Source: Pseudoalteromonas sp. TB64
GTDB taxonomy: Bacteria; Pseudomonadota; Gammaproteobacteria; Enterobacterales; Alteromonadaceae
DNA: 39,901 nt
Assembly (NCBI RefSeq): GCF_000498095.1
Contig: NZ_AUTQ01000270.1
Coordinates: 1 to 39,901 of the forward strand
Direction of reading: 5' to 3'
Of this stretch, positions 16,976-27,823 are shown in pieces. Every line of letters begins with the position of its first letter. The stretch's first letter is position 1. The position numbers and the translations under genes were made by a program. A model generated the notes under the pieces. It saw only the letters and a program-made list of their open reading frames with translations. It ran no database searches and was not told the DNA's origin.

Positions 16976-18616
16976 TTACCAAATCATCTCTACAAATTCA
17001 GGGTGGTCGATATATGGGTTACGATTACCTTGAAATTCAAATGCTGCTTGGTTTCGGTCTAATTCCATTTGGCTAACTGGATCACTGTTGTGCCAGTTAA
17101 GTAGCATAGCTACAACCCAACTTTCAAATACTTGGTTACTTGAACCGTTAAGTACTGCGTTGCTTGAGGTTGTTATATTTTGCCAATTACCAATTACATT
17201 TTCGTAGCGTGTTGCCATGTAAAAATAAGCACGTGCAAAGTCACCTTTAAATTCATCAATTGGTTCAAATACAGTACCTGAGTAATTCAATGAACTTGCA
17301 GCTGAGCCTAATTTACTACCGTTAGTAGATGTAAATGATGCACTTGATACTTCTCCGAATGGAAAGTTACTACGTTTTGAGTTTACATAACCATCAGTTG
17401 CGTAAATATGATGAACATCTGAATTCATTGGCTCTATAGTGCCACCAAACCAGCTTTTAGGAAATGAATGCTCACGGTTATAACAATCGGCTTCACTGTT
17501 ATAAGTACCACATTGGTCGCTCACCGCAGTATAATTATAGCTGTCTGATCCATTTGGTTTTTCGCTATACATATCTAAAATACTATTATCGTTTTCAAAG
17601 TATTTATCACGTGCTGATGAATCGTAAAAATTCCAAATAGCTGAATAGCCCTGCGAATTATGATCTTTAATTATATTATAAAGTTCAGTTTTTAAAGTGT
17701 ACCCAGTTAAGCCCTGTGTTGTTACATAGTAGCCAGTCGGTGTAGGGTTTGTTCCGCCGCCAGAACCATCATCAGGATCTCCATTCGAATTGCCAAGCTC
17801 AAACGCAGTACTATCTGTATTAGTAAAGCTGCCACCGTTAATAAGCGTTGTTTGGTCTTGTGTTAATGCGTAGCTACCATTACCTGTTGAGCAACACATA
17901 CCATCGCCATAGCTGTCACTAATAACAAGAGTATATGAACCATCAGCTAAGCATATTTGTTCATCATACTGAGTGTTTGATGCATAATTACCGCCATTGG
18001 CAATTGTGCTGCTTTGGCTATTATTAATAGACCAGCTAGTTTCGCTACCGTAATTATCGGTATTAAGCGTTAAGGTAAGGCTATTGTCGGCACAGCTTGT
18101 TGATGAGCCGCCATCTGTGTTTGGTAAAAAATTATCAACGTATACAGTTTCATTGCCATCAAATCCGCTTATATCGTAAAAGCGCAAGCCCACATTAATT
18201 GTTTTACTACTGCTTGGCACATAGCTGTAGCTGATTGTTTGCCATTGATTTGTTTGAGCTTCGTTCGAATAGCCTTGGTAACCATCTACATATAAACGTG
18301 CTTTAATTTTCCCTTCAGTATGATAAACATCAGCTGAAAAATTATAGGTTTTACCTGCTTCTACATTTATCTGTTGTAATAAATCAGTATTACTTTGTGA
18401 GCCTGTTGTTACGTTAACCGCTGCAGAGCTATTGCCACTTTTAACTATTAAGGTAGAAGAGGACAGTGTAATGCCATTATCAATAATGTCCCACGACACT
18501 GGTGTATTACCAGACCATTGTTCAAAATCGCCATTAATAACATTTGCCATTGCTGGTAAAGATCCTAGCAACAATAAAGTACTAAGCAGTTTGTTTTTAT
18601 ATGCACCGTGTGACAT
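16976..18616 (-). CDS. Secreted multidomain endonuclease I
   Basis: 546 residues. Signal peptide about 1-24 (cleavage after AMA). Residues about 26-165 form a beta-sandwich of the carbohydrate-binding CBM4/9 type (starting INGDFEQWSG, ending TVYVDNF). About 175-276 is a second beta module with SDSYGDGMCC, a motif seen in secreted enzymes of marine bacteria. A Gly/Pro-rich linker leads to the endonuclease I domain (about 296-546), with REHSFPKSWF at 381-390 and the catalytic HHIYATDGYVNSKRSN segment from 402. The family cleaves DNA and RNA non-specifically outside the cell, with a beta-beta-alpha metal site. The likely role is feeding on extracellular DNA. An AGGAAC ribosome site supports the start. 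Confidence 0.92.
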   Translation of the reverse strand: MSHGAYKNKLLSTLLLLGSLPAMANVINGDFEQWSGNTPVSWDIIDNGITLSSSTLIVKSGNSSAAVNVTTGSQSNTDLLQQINVEAGKTYNFSADVYHTEGKIKARLYVDGYQGYSNEAQTNQWQTISYSYVPSSSKTINVGLRFYDISGFDGNETVYVDNFLPNTDGGSSTSCADNSLTLTLNTDNYGSETSWSINNSQSSTIANGGNYASNTQYDEQICLADGSYTLVISDSYGDGMCCSTGNGSYALTQDQTTLINGGSFTNTDSTAFELGNSNGDPDDGSGGGTNPTPTGYYVTTQGLTGYTLKTELYNIIKDHNSQGYSAIWNFYDSSARDKYFENDNSILDMYSEKPNGSDSYNYTAVSDQCGTYNSEADCYNREHSFPKSWFGGTIEPMNSDVHHIYATDGYVNSKRSNFPFGEVSSASFTSTNGSKLGSAASSLNYSGTVFEPIDEFKGDFARAYFYMATRYENVIGNWQNITTSSNAVLNGSSNQVFESWVVAMLLNWHNSDPVSQMELDRNQAAFEFQGNRNPYIDHPEFVEMIW

Positions 18617-18919
18617 GTTTGTTCCTATTTTTATGTTGAATAAATAATATACATTACATTAGCTAGGTTACAAAATTGTTAATTATGATTTTGATATTAT
18701 GCAATAATCTTCCTTTAAACTGTTTTTGAAGGTATTTTTATAAATTAATAACTAAATGGAATAACAAAGCAGATTCTATTCTTTTTTTATACTGGCTTAG
18801 CCCGTTATCCTGCATACTTAGAAAACCTCAACAGAGAATCTCTGGAAGGGGTAAAGCTCATTTTTAACAATGCTAAAAATGCATTGTGTCTAATTTTCAG
18901 GGTTATGGGGAATCGATTC
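18617..18919. other. Divergent intergenic region before cysJ
   Basis: It must carry the promoters of the endonuclease (minus) and cysJIH (plus). CysB control is expected from the pathway, but CysB sites are too degenerate to call by eye. No riboswitch or ORF seen. An in-frame ATG at 18884 lies 36 bases upstream of the chosen cysJ start. Confidence 0.4.
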
Positions 18920-20734
18920 ATGTTGTTAGGTCAACTAAATGCTGCGGCAAGCCCGCTATCGCAAGATCAAGTACAAAAGCTGCAAGGCTTAGTGGCTGAA
19001 CTAAATCCAATTCAGCAAGCGTGGGTAAGTGGTTACTTAGCTGCAAATGCTAATTCAGCTGCATTAGGTGGCGTTACAACAGGTGCACCAGCAGCAAGCG
19101 ATGCCGCACCGCTAACCATTTTATATGGTTCGCAAACAGGTAATGCAAAAGGTGTAGCAGCTAAGATGAAAGAGCAAGCTGAGTCGCGTGGCTTAGCTGT
19201 AAAATTAGTTAGCATGTCTGATTACAAACCAACAGCCCTGAAAAAAGAAAAGTTTTTAACTATTGTTGTATCTACATACGGTGAAGGCGAGCCACCTGAA
19301 GACGGTGAAACACTGCACGAATTTTTAGCGACTAAAAAAGCACCTAAATTAGATGGCGTAAAAATAGCTGTTATCGGTTTGGGTGATTCGAGCTATGAGT
19401 TCTTCTGTCAAACGGCAAAAGACTTTGAAGAGCGCTTAAATAAGTTAGGCGCAGAGTCTATATATCAACGTGCCGATTTAGATGTAGATTACGAAGATGA
19501 AGCGGCAACGTGGATAGCAGGTGCACTTGATGCATTTGAACCTGATTTAAAAGCGCAACAAGATGCAGCTGGCGGTCAAACTTTAGCTATGCCTTTTGGT
19601 ACACCAACTACCGCTTCAAGCCAATATACAAAACAAAACCCATTTGAAGCCGAGTTATTAACAGTACAAAAAATCACGGGTCGCGACTCTACTAAAGATG
19701 TACGCCATGTTGAAATTTCACTCGAAGGTTCAGACATTACTTATACTCCTGGCGACTCGTTAGGTGTGTACTTTTTAAATGATGATGTACTAGTTGATGA
19801 AGTACTTGCACTCACTCAAATTGATGCGGCTAGCGTTGTAATAGTAGGTAATGATGAGCTAAACGTGCGTGATGCATTGATTGAAAAACTAGAGCTTACT
19901 CAATCATACCCAGGCTTTGTAGAAAAATACGCAGTAGCAACGGGCACGCCTGAATTATTAAAGCTTGTGGAAGATAAAACCGCAATGCGTGCGTATATCG
20001 AACCTCGTCAAATATTTGATGTCATTCGTCAAAACCCAGCAAAGCTTGATGCACAAACATTAGTAGATTGCCTACGTAAGCTACAAGCTCGTTTGTACTC
20101 TATTGCATCTAGCCAAAGCGAGGTTGAAGACGAAGTACATTTAACTCTAGGCTTAGTTGAATTTGATGCATTTGATAGTGAGCATTTAGGTGGCTGTACT
20201 GGTTACTTAACTCGCCGTGCAGAAGAGGGTTGTAAAGTTAAAGTATTTAGCGAACACAATGACAACTTCCGCCTGCCAACTAACGATGATACGCCAGTGA
20301 TCATGATTGGTCCGGGAACGGGGATTGCGCCGTTCCGTGCATTTTTACAAGAGCGTGATTCGCGTGAAGCACAAGGCAAAAACTGGTTGTTTTTTGGTAA
20401 CCCACATTTCACCCAAGACTTTTTATACCAGGTAGAAATACAGGGTTATTTAAAGTCAGGTTTGCTCAATAAAGTAGATGTTGCATTTAGCCGCGACCAA
20501 GCCCAAAAAGTATACGTACAAGACAAGTTACGCAGTAACAGTAAAGATGTGTTTGAGTGGCTAGAAGCTGGCGCTCACCTTTATATTTGTGGTGATGCAA
20601 ATCGTATGGCAAAAGATGTACACAATGCCTTGGTTGATATCATCAAAGAAAACACAGGCAAGAGCAATGAAGACGCAGAGCAATATTTAAAAGATTTACG
20701 TAGCGCAAATCGCTATCAGAAAGACGTGTATTAA
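18920..20734 (+). CDS. cysJ: Sulfite reductase flavoprotein alpha subunit
   Basis: 604 residues from the ATG at 18920, close to the E. coli 599; the earlier ATG at 18884 would add 12 residues that do not fit the family, and GGGGA precedes the chosen start. Order: N-terminal LNPIQQAWVSGYLAA segment, flavodoxin domain binding FMN (LYGSQTGNAKGVA; STYGEGEPPEDGE), then a FAD-binding ferredoxin-reductase domain (RLYSIASSQ) and an NADPH site (GPGTGIAPFRAFLQ; CGDANRMAKDV), ending in the usual RYQKDVY. It passes electrons from NADPH to CysI. First gene of cysJIH. Confidence 0.97.
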   Translation: MLLGQLNAAASPLSQDQVQKLQGLVAELNPIQQAWVSGYLAANANSAALGGVTTGAPAASDAAPLTILYGSQTGNAKGVAAKMKEQAESRGLAVKLVSMSDYKPTALKKEKFLTIVVSTYGEGEPPEDGETLHEFLATKKAPKLDGVKIAVIGLGDSSYEFFCQTAKDFEERLNKLGAESIYQRADLDVDYEDEAATWIAGALDAFEPDLKAQQDAAGGQTLAMPFGTPTTASSQYTKQNPFEAELLTVQKITGRDSTKDVRHVEISLEGSDITYTPGDSLGVYFLNDDVLVDEVLALTQIDAASVVIVGNDELNVRDALIEKLELTQSYPGFVEKYAVATGTPELLKLVEDKTAMRAYIEPRQIFDVIRQNPAKLDAQTLVDCLRKLQARLYSIASSQSEVEDEVHLTLGLVEFDAFDSEHLGGCTGYLTRRAEEGCKVKVFSEHNDNFRLPTNDDTPVIMIGPGTGIAPFRAFLQERDSREAQGKNWLFFGNPHFTQDFLYQVEIQGYLKSGLLNKVDVAFSRDQAQKVYVQDKLRSNSKDVFEWLEAGAHLYICGDANRMAKDVHNALVDIIKENTGKSNEDAEQYLKDLRSANRYQKDVY

Positions 20735-20795
20735 TCACGTTTCTTATTTTATTTAACAGCTAACAGCCGTCACTGTAACAAATTTAGGATTTAAA

Positions 20796-22493
20796 ATGAG
20801 CGAACAAGATAAAAACGTAAAACTTTCTGATAACGAACGTTTGAAAAGAGAAAGTAACTTTTTACGTGGCACCATAGAAAAAGATTTAAAAGACGAAATT
20901 ACCGGTGGTTTCACTGCCGATAACTTTCAGCTAATTCGTTTTCATGGCATGTATCAACAAGATGACCGCGATATACGCGGTGAACGCGCTAAGCAAAAGC
21001 TAGAGCCGCTACATAATGTAATGTTACGCGCACGTATGCCTGGCGGTATTATTAAGCCAGAGCAGTGGTTAGCAATCGACAAGTTTGCGGATGACAAAAC
21101 AAGCTATGGCAGTATTCGTTTAACTACGCGTCAAACATTTCAGTTTCATGGAGTGTTAAAGCCAAATATTAAAGGCATGCACCAAATGCTTGATAGCGTA
21201 GGCATAGACTCTATTGCTACAGCAGGTGACGTTAACCGTAATGTACTTTGTACAACGAACCCTGTTGAATCTGAGTTACATCAAGAAGCTTATGATTGGG
21301 CTGCAAAAATTTCTGAACACTTATTACCAAAAACTAAAGCGTATGCTGAAATTTGGTTAAATGGCGAAAAAGCAGAAACCACTGAAGAGCCAATTTTAGG
21401 TTCTAACTATTTACCGCGTAAGTTTAAAACAACGGTAACAATTCCGCCTAATAACGAAGTTGATATACACGCTAACGATTTAAACTTTGTAGCTATTGCT
21501 GAAAACGGCAAGCTAGTTGGTTTTAACGTGTTAGTGGGTGGTGGCTTAGCTATGACGCATGGCGATACTGCAACGTATCCGCGTAAAGCAGATGACTTTG
21601 GCTTTATCACATTAGACGATACCTTAAAAATTGCAGAGCATGTTGTATCTGTACAGCGTGATTGGGGTAATCGTTCAAATCGTAAAAATGCAAAAACTAA
21701 ATATACATTAGACCGTGTAGGTGTTGATGTATTTAAAGCCGAAGTAGAAGCGCGCTCAGGTGTTACGTTTGCACCAAGTCGCCCGTTTGAGTTTACTCAC
21801 CGAGGTGATCGTATTGGTTGGGTTGAAGGCATTGATGGTAAGCACCATTTAACGTTGTTCATTCAAAGTGGTCGTATTTTAGACTACCCAGGTAAACCGC
21901 TTAAAACAGGTTGTCGTAAAATTGCAGAGGTTCACCAAGGTGATATGCGTATGACGGCAAACCAAAACTTAATTATTGCTGGCGTACCTGCAGATCAAAA
22001 AGCTGTGATTGAAGAGATTGCACGTAGCCATGGCTTAATTGACGACACAGATTCGCAGCAGCGTAAAAACTCTATGGCTTGTGTTTCACTGCCAACGTGT
22101 CCGCTTGCAATGGCAGAAGCAGAGCGTTACCTACCAAGTTTAATTGAAAAAACCGAGGCACTACTTGCTAAGCACGGAATACCAAACGACAGCATTATAA
22201 TGCGCGTTGTAGGGTGCCCTAATGGGTGTGGTCGTGCACTTCTTGCAGAAGCTGGTTTAGTAGGTAAAGGACCTGGTAAGTATAACGTGTACTTAGGTGG
22301 CAATTTAGAAGGTACACGTATTCCTAAATTGTACCTTGAGAACGTAGGCGAAGATGTTTACTTAGAGGCATTCGATAAGCTAATTGGTCAATGGGCTAAA
22401 GAGCGTAACGAGGGTGAATGTTTTGGTGACTTTGTTATCCGCAAAGGCATTGTTGCTGAAGTAAAAGTATCAGTAACCGATTTTCACGCATAA
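20796..22493 (+). CDS. cysI: Sulfite reductase hemoprotein beta subunit
   Basis: 565 residues (E. coli 570). It reduces sulfite to sulfide with six electrons using siroheme coupled to a 4Fe-4S cluster. The four cluster cysteines are in the usual pairs: CVSLPTC and GCPNGCG. The siroheme-binding basic residues in [14 protein letters not shown] are present. It lies 61 bases after cysJ in the same orientation, with no terminator between. Confidence 0.98.
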   Translation: MSEQDKNVKLSDNERLKRESNFLRGTIEKDLKDEITGGFTADNFQLIRFHGMYQQDDRDIRGERAKQKLEPLHNVMLRARMPGGIIKPEQWLAIDKFADDKTSYGSIRLTTRQTFQFHGVLKPNIKGMHQMLDSVGIDSIATAGDVNRNVLCTTNPVESELHQEAYDWAAKISEHLLPKTKAYAEIWLNGEKAETTEEPILGSNYLPRKFKTTVTIPPNNEVDIHANDLNFVAIAENGKLVGFNVLVGGGLAMTHGDTATYPRKADDFGFITLDDTLKIAEHVVSVQRDWGNRSNRKNAKTKYTLDRVGVDVFKAEVEARSGVTFAPSRPFEFTHRGDRIGWVEGIDGKHHLTLFIQSGRILDYPGKPLKTGCRKIAEVHQGDMRMTANQNLIIAGVPADQKAVIEEIARSHGLIDDTDSQQRKNSMACVSLPTCPLAMAEAERYLPSLIEKTEALLAKHGIPNDSIIMRVVGCPNGCGRALLAEAGLVGKGPGKYNVYLGGNLEGTRIPKLYLENVGEDVYLEAFDKLIGQWAKERNEGECFGDFVIRKGIVAEVKVSVTDFHA

Positions 22494-22535
22494 TTTAATA
22501 CCAGCGCGAAGCGTTGGTGAGGCTTGAAATTTACC

Positions 22536-23276
22536 ATGAGTGAATTTAAAAACATTTTACAGCTAGATAAGCAAAGCCAAACGGCTATGTTAGCTGATGC
22601 TAATGGTTTACTAGCTAACATGAGCGCCGAGCAGCGTGTAACTTGGGCGCTTGATAATTTGCCAAATACGGCTTTTTTATCATCTAGCTTTGGTATTCAA
22701 GCAGCTGTAATGCTGCATTTAATGACATCGCAGCGTCCAGATATCCCAGTAGTATTAACTGATACAGGTTATTTATTTCCAGAAACTTATCATTTTATTG
22801 AGCAAATGAGCGAACGTTTATCACTAAATTTAAAAGTGTATAAAGCGCAACTTAGCCCAGCATGGCAAGAAGCTAAATTTGGTAAATTATGGGAGCAAGG
22901 CGAAGGCGGTATTAAGCAATATAATCAGCTTAATAAAGTAGAGCCAATGACCCGCGCGTTAAAGGATATTGATGCGGGTACTTGGTTTAGCGGTTTACGC
23001 CGCGACCAATCATCTACTCGTGCCGATAAGCAATTTGTAGAGATTAGCCGTGGCACCGTTAAAGTGTATCCGATTATTGAATGGTCTAACCGTGATGTAT
23101 ATCAGTACCTTACAAAGCACGACTTACCTTATCACCCATTATGGGAGCAAGGTTATGTGTCGATGGGTGATGTACATACAACGCGTAAATTAGAGCCAGG
23201 AATGAGCGAAGAAGAAACCCGCTTTTTTGGTTTAAATCGAGAATGTGGATTACACATTGATGGCGATGGTATTTGA
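22536..23276 (+). CDS. cysH: Phosphoadenylyl-sulfate (PAPS) reductase
   Basis: 246 residues from the ATG at 22536; a TTG four codons upstream is possible but sits too close to the GGTGAGG site. It reduces PAPS to sulfite and PAP with thioredoxin. The P-loop-like [13 protein letters not shown] and the C-terminal ECGLH with the single catalytic Cys are present. The additional Cys pairs that hold an Fe-S cluster in APS reductases are absent, so it should be PAPS-specific. Last gene of cysJIH, ending in a terminator. Confidence 0.97.
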   Translation: MSEFKNILQLDKQSQTAMLADANGLLANMSAEQRVTWALDNLPNTAFLSSSFGIQAAVMLHLMTSQRPDIPVVLTDTGYLFPETYHFIEQMSERLSLNLKVYKAQLSPAWQEAKFGKLWEQGEGGIKQYNQLNKVEPMTRALKDIDAGTWFSGLRRDQSSTRADKQFVEISRGTVKVYPIIEWSNRDVYQYLTKHDLPYHPLWEQGYVSMGDVHTTRKLEPGMSEEETRFFGLNRECGLHIDGDGI

Positions 23277-23305
23277 TAATATTTTTGTCAGTAAAAAAAT
23301 AAACA

Positions 23306-23329
23306 AAAACGCAGCTAAGGCTGCGTTTT
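23306..23329 (+). terminator. Terminator of cysJIH
   Basis: A perfect stem AAAACGCAGC/GCTGCGTTTT with loop TAAG and a T-run, 30 bases after the cysH stop. Confidence 0.93.
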
Positions 23330-23406
23330 TATTACAAAAAAATTGCCAGATCACAGGTTTTTTATTAGACTCAATAGAATAAAGGATTAACTAAAGCAGG
23401 AACGCT

Positions 23407-23952
23407 ATGAAATACTTTACCTATTTAGCAATATCAGTCATGGTTATTGCTGTCATTTCTTTGTTTTATCTAAAAAAACCAGACGGTAAAACATGGCTTT
23501 CCACTGCATCAATTAGTAATGACTCACACCAAATTAAAGAAAAAATAACCGCACTATCCAGCAGTATATTTGATCAAGCAATGCAAGGTGTAAAGCAGGC
23601 AGGTGATAAAATAGCGAGCAGTATTTCAGACGAACCCATTCCATCAATGGTACCTAGTGGTAAAATTTATAAGTGGCAGGGTAAAAACGGTGAGTGGAAT
23701 TATTCCGATACGCCAAACCCGAACGGGAATAGTATTGAATTAAAACTAGATCCTAAAGATATTACCGTTATTGCCGCAGCAGACACCTCAATTTTAAACA
23801 GCAAATCAAAAAAATCAAACGATGAAGACGCATCAGAAACAGTAAGTATTTTTAATCCAGACACGGTTAAAAAGCTATTTAAAGACGCCGAAAACGTAAA
23901 AGAAAAACTAGAGAAGCGTAATAAAGAAATAAACAATTTAAGTGCGCTTTAA
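23407..23952 (+). CDS. DUF4124 membrane-anchored protein
   Basis: 181 residues. One N-terminal hydrophobic segment (about 3-23) acts as anchor or uncleaved signal. The DUF4124 motif (GKIYKWQGKNGEWNYSDTPNP) lies at about 80-100, followed by SIELKLDPKDIT and a charged, probably coiled-coil tail. DUF4124 is a short periplasmic beta motif of unknown role. It resembles the DUF4124 gene between glnA and ntrB in this window, including the phrase ITVIAAADTSILN against LTMPATNTDILN, so the two are likely paralogues. Single gene; its stop touches that of the convergent small gene. Confidence 0.82.
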   Translation: MKYFTYLAISVMVIAVISLFYLKKPDGKTWLSTASISNDSHQIKEKITALSSSIFDQAMQGVKQAGDKIASSISDEPIPSMVPSGKIYKWQGKNGEWNYSDTPNPNGNSIELKLDPKDITVIAAADTSILNSKSKKSNDEDASETVSIFNPDTVKKLFKDAENVKEKLEKRNKEINNLSAL

Positions 23953-24207
23953 CTATTTAGAGTGAGTGCTTTTATGGTTTTTTAAATAACGTTTTTCGGC
24001 TTCCATTAATAAGACTGTTAAATATATTTTAGTAGGAAGTGACAACAACACGCCTATAGCAATACATGCTGCCGCTATAATTATTCCTTTAATACCATGA
24101 TCTACAGTGAAGTAACTCGACACAATTAAAGTGTGACCAGTCACAATAAGGCACAACCCAAGCACTATTGATGTTTTAAGCAGCCTAATTATCATTATTT
24201 GCGACAT
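23953..24207 (-). CDS. Small two-TM membrane protein
   Basis: 84 residues from the ATG at 24207, chosen for GAGG five bases upstream; a GTG two codons earlier is possible. Two hydrophobic segments (about 8-28 and 38-58), then a short His/Lys-rich tail. No family recognised. It ends directly at the stop of the convergent DUF4124 gene with no terminator visible between them. Confidence 0.6.
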   Translation of the reverse strand: MSQIMIIRLLKTSIVLGLCLIVTGHTLIVSSYFTVDHGIKGIIIAAACIAIGVLLSLPTKIYLTVLLMEAEKRYLKNHKSTHSK

Positions 24208-24289
24208 AGTCACCTCGCTAAGAGTAACCTTATTGTAGACAGGCTTTAAATACTTGGCATTGATTTAAGACAACAAACAGCACAAATAA

Positions 24290-24321
24290 AAAAGCCCAGC
24301 TTATTACTAAACTGGGCTTTT
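24290..24321 (-). terminator. Terminator of acnA
   Basis: AAAAGCCCAG/CTGGGCTTTT stem with a 12-base loop, 24 bases past the acnA stop on the minus strand; symmetric A and T runs could make it work both ways. Confidence 0.9.
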
Positions 24322-24344
24322 AAATGTATTAACTACAGCGTTTG

Positions 24345-27089
24345 TTAGTCGAGCATATTACGCAGTACATATTGTAAAATACCGCCATGTTTGTAGTAAT
24401 CCCACTCTTTAGGGGTATCAATACGTACATCGGCACTCAGGCTAACTTTTTTACCTTCTGCATTGGTTGCAATAACGGTTACTTCATCGGTTTTATCATA
24501 CAAGCCATCAATATCAAATTGCTCTTGACCGGTTAACCCATGTGACTCATAGCTTTCACCTTCTTTAAATTGCAGAGGTAGTACACCCATACCAATTAAA
24601 TTAGAGCGATGAATACGTTCGTAGCTTTGTGCTACAACGGCTTTAACACCTAATAAAAGTGAGCCTTTAGCAGCCCAGTCACGAGACGACCCCGTGCCGT
24701 ATTCTTTGCCCGCTAAAATAATAAGAGGCGTATTATTTTTTTGATACTCCATTGCAGCATCATAAATACTCTCTAGCGTATCGCCAGGCTGAGTACGTGT
24801 TACCCCGCCTTCAGTTCCAGGTGCTAGTAAGTTTTTAAGACGCACATTAGCAAATGTGCCGCGCATCATTACTTCGTGATTACCACGGCGTGAGCCGTAG
24901 GAGTTAAACTGCGCTTTATCTACGCCATTTTCTTGCAAATACAAACCCGCTGGCGCATCCGCTTTAATAGCACCCGCTGGAGAAATATGATCAGTGGTTA
25001 CTGAATCCCCAAGCTTAGCTAAACAACGTGCACCCTCAATAGTTGGAATGCCCGGCGGTTCAACTTTCATACCATCAAAAAAGGGTGCTTTTTTAATGTA
25101 GGTAGATGCGTCATCCCAATCATAAAGTTTACCATCGGGTATTTGAATTTGCTGCCAGCGGCTATCGCCTTCGTAAACGTTAGCGTAGCTTTTTTCAAAC
25201 ATCTCTTTAGTAACTGTTTCTTTAACTAGGTCGCTCACTTCTTTAACGCTTGGCCAAATGTTTTTAAGGTAAATGTCGTTACCGTTAGCATCTTGCGCAA
25301 GTGGTTCGTTGTATACGTCAATGTCGGTTCTGCCTGCAATGGCATAGGCTACAACAAGTGGAGGTGAGGCTAAAAAGTTCATTTTAACATCTTGGTGAAT
25401 ACGACCTTCAAAGTTACGGTTACCCGATAAAATAGAGCTAACTACTAATTTATGCTTTTGAATCGCATCTGATATTTCAGTCGCTAGTGGGCCTGAGTTA
25501 CCAATACAGGTAGTACAACCATAGCCAACTAAGTTAAAGCCTAAGCTTTCTAAGTCGTCCATTAAGCCGGCTTTTTCTAGGTAGTCGGTAACAACTTTAG
25601 AACCTGGAGCAAGTGATGTTTTAACCCAAGGTTTTACATTAATACCTAACTGCTTTGCTTTTTTAGCAACCAAGCCTGCGGCTAAAATTACACTCGGATT
25701 AGAGGTGTTAGTACAACTGGTAATCGCGGCAATAACGCAAGCACCATCGTTTAGCTCAAACTCTTGTCCTTTAAATTTAACTTTAGCGGCGCCCATAAAT
25801 TGTGCTTCATTTACAGGTTCATCTGGGTTTGTTGTTGGGCCTTCGCCTTCGATACGAGCTTGTTCTTCATCGCTATTATCACGACGAGCCATACGTTCAT
25901 CTTGAAAGTTTTTTAAATGCTGGCTAATCACTTCACCAGCCTTGTTTAGGGAGATTCTATCTTGTGGTCGCTTAGGACCCGCAAGGCTTGGTACAACATC
26001 ACCTAATTTAAGCTCGAGTGTATCGGTATAGTTGGCTTCGTCACCATCATTACGCCATAAACCTTGATGTTTGGCGTAATCTTCAATTAACTTAAGATGA
26101 CTTTCATCGCGATTTGTTAAACGTAAATAGCTGATTGTTTCATCATCAATCGGGAAAATACCACACGTAGCGCCGTATTCTGGTGCCATATTCGCTATGG
26201 TTGCTCTGTCTGCAAGTGGTAGATCGGCAAGGCCGTCACCATAAAACTCTACAAATTTACCCACTACGCCATGGTTACGTAGTATCTCGGTTACTGTTAA
26301 TACTAAATCGGTTGCGGTCGTGCCCTCAGGTAAGCGGCCGCTTAGCTTCATACCCACTACTTGTGGAATGAGTAAACTGATTGGTTGACCAAGCATAGCC
26401 GCTTCGGCTTCAATGCCGCCTACACCCCAACCAAGTACACCTAAGCCATTTATCATGGTTGTGTGAGAGTCGGTACCTACGAGTGTATCTGGGTAAGCGA
26501 ACTTTTTGCCATCGCGGTCTTCATTAAAAACAACACGCGCTAAGTATTCTAAATTTACTTGGTGAACAATACCGGTTGCTGGTGGCACTACTTTTAAATT
26601 ATCAAAAGCGGTTTGTCCCCAGCGTAAAAATTCGTAACGTTCTTTATTTCGGTCGTATTCTAGTTTTGCATTTAAATCAAAAGCACCATCGTTACCATAA
26701 CCATCTACTTGTACCGAGTGATCAATAACAAGCTCAGCAGGAGATAACGGATTTATTTTTGCAGGATCGCCACCTAGTTTTTCCATTGCGTCACGCATTG
26801 CGGCTAAATCAACAATAGCAGGTACGCCAGTAAAATCTTGCATAACAACGCGGGCAGGGGTAAAGGCTACTTCAGATGCAGGTTTTGCTTGAGAATCCCA
26901 GTCAAGGAGCGCTTGAATGTCTTGTTCTTTAATATTTGCGCCATCTTCGTTACGAAGAAGGTTTTCAAGTAATACTTTTAAAGAAAATGGCAATCGTTTC
27001 GCTTTGTCGCCAAGTCCTTTTAGAGAATGAATGTGATATTGCTCACCATTAATTGTAAGCTGATGCTGGGTATCGAAACTATTATTCAT
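24345..27089 (-). CDS. acnA: Aconitate hydratase A
   Basis: 914 residues, a little longer than E. coli AcnA (891). It interconverts citrate and isocitrate in the TCA cycle. The three 4Fe-4S cysteines are present ([10 protein letters not shown] and [11 protein letters not shown]), as are the substrate-binding blocks [14 protein letters not shown] and [17 protein letters not shown]. Domain order (1-3, linker, swivel domain 4) is that of the IRP1/AcnA type, not AcnB. When the cluster is lost, AcnA proteins bind mRNA in other bacteria. Single-gene unit with its own terminator. Confidence 0.97.
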   Translation of the reverse strand: MNNSFDTQHQLTINGEQYHIHSLKGLGDKAKRLPFSLKVLLENLLRNEDGANIKEQDIQALLDWDSQAKPASEVAFTPARVVMQDFTGVPAIVDLAAMRDAMEKLGGDPAKINPLSPAELVIDHSVQVDGYGNDGAFDLNAKLEYDRNKERYEFLRWGQTAFDNLKVVPPATGIVHQVNLEYLARVVFNEDRDGKKFAYPDTLVGTDSHTTMINGLGVLGWGVGGIEAEAAMLGQPISLLIPQVVGMKLSGRLPEGTTATDLVLTVTEILRNHGVVGKFVEFYGDGLADLPLADRATIANMAPEYGATCGIFPIDDETISYLRLTNRDESHLKLIEDYAKHQGLWRNDGDEANYTDTLELKLGDVVPSLAGPKRPQDRISLNKAGEVISQHLKNFQDERMARRDNSDEEQARIEGEGPTTNPDEPVNEAQFMGAAKVKFKGQEFELNDGACVIAAITSCTNTSNPSVILAAGLVAKKAKQLGINVKPWVKTSLAPGSKVVTDYLEKAGLMDDLESLGFNLVGYGCTTCIGNSGPLATEISDAIQKHKLVVSSILSGNRNFEGRIHQDVKMNFLASPPLVVAYAIAGRTDIDVYNEPLAQDANGNDIYLKNIWPSVKEVSDLVKETVTKEMFEKSYANVYEGDSRWQQIQIPDGKLYDWDDASTYIKKAPFFDGMKVEPPGIPTIEGARCLAKLGDSVTTDHISPAGAIKADAPAGLYLQENGVDKAQFNSYGSRRGNHEVMMRGTFANVRLKNLLAPGTEGGVTRTQPGDTLESIYDAAMEYQKNNTPLIILAGKEYGTGSSRDWAAKGSLLLGVKAVVAQSYERIHRSNLIGMGVLPLQFKEGESYESHGLTGQEQFDIDGLYDKTDEVTVIATNAEGKKVSLSADVRIDTPKEWDYYKHGGILQYVLRNMLD

Positions 27090-27294
27090 TATTTGCCCCT
27101 TTATGAATTAGAAAAATGCTTTGAAGAGTGACCTCTGTAATGTTCGAGTTGCAAAGTACATACCAGTGTAAAAAATCGCGTTTAGAGAACGAATTTTATA
27201 CAGTTAATATAGTAGAGATGATGCTAAAAACTTTAATTTCAAGGGGAATTTAAAAGAGGATAAAAGGGCCAAAAGCTATTTCGACCCATATTAA

Positions 27295-27723
27295 TTATTG
27301 TAACCAACCTTGTTGCTTAGCCTTAATACTTAAATAAAGCAGAGCTACAGCAATTATAATTACAAATATAGGCATAAATACCGCACTTGCGCCAAGTAGC
27401 TCAATACTGTTTATGACCACAAAATTATAATATTGTTGAATTAAAATAGCGCCGAGCGATAGCGTAAAAGTGGGAGCTGCTAACGAGTTTTTAGCAAGTA
27501 AAAAAAGACAACCCAAAGTACCTCCTAATACAGCAATAGCAAATGCGATTGTAGACCAAATAGGAATATTAGAGTATGCAGCTTGTTGATCTAAAGGTAG
27601 TTTACTTATCATTTCTGGTGTCATCATCATTTGTATAATAAATGCAATAACGCCAAGTAAGTTCCACATTAGAGCGGCCCATACCGTAGGTTTAAACCAA
27701 TTTTTAGGTGGTGTGGCAGACAT
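27295..27723 (-). CDS. Four-TM integral membrane protein, unknown
   Basis: 142 residues with four hydrophobic segments (about 13-33, 52-78, 82-104, 112-134) and a short KWKP-like polar start. The MWNLLGVIAFIIQMMMTPE segment recurs in small membrane proteins of marine gammaproteobacteria that I cannot assign. No motif points to a substrate. It stands alone between the acnA promoter region and the S4-domain gene terminator. Confidence 0.65.
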   Translation of the reverse strand: MSATPPKNWFKPTVWAALMWNLLGVIAFIIQMMMTPEMISKLPLDQQAAYSNIPIWSTIAFAIAVLGGTLGCLFLLAKNSLAAPTFTLSLGAILIQQYYNFVVINSIELLGASAVFMPIFVIIIAVALLYLSIKAKQQGWLQ

Positions 27724-27769
27724 TTTGTAACCTTGTTTTTATTGTTATTAACTAGGTTATTAAAGAGTA

Positions 27770-27798
27770 AAAAGGCCAACTTAACAAGTTGACCTTTT
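27770..27798 (-). terminator. Terminator of the S4-domain gene
   Basis: AAAAGGCCAACTT and AAGTTGACCTTTT pair with one mismatch around AAC; the A-run at the left becomes the U-tract on the minus strand. It lies between the S4-domain gene stop and the four-TM gene start. Confidence 0.88.
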
Positions 27799-27823
27799 TA
27801 TATAAAAAGAGGACTTTAAATAC

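Noticed and set aside
15755..18616. XRE gene plus endonuclease as a restriction or toxin-antitoxin system
   Set aside because: The nuclease is a secreted endonuclease I with a signal peptide, ends facing away from the XRE unit, and no methyltransferase is present.
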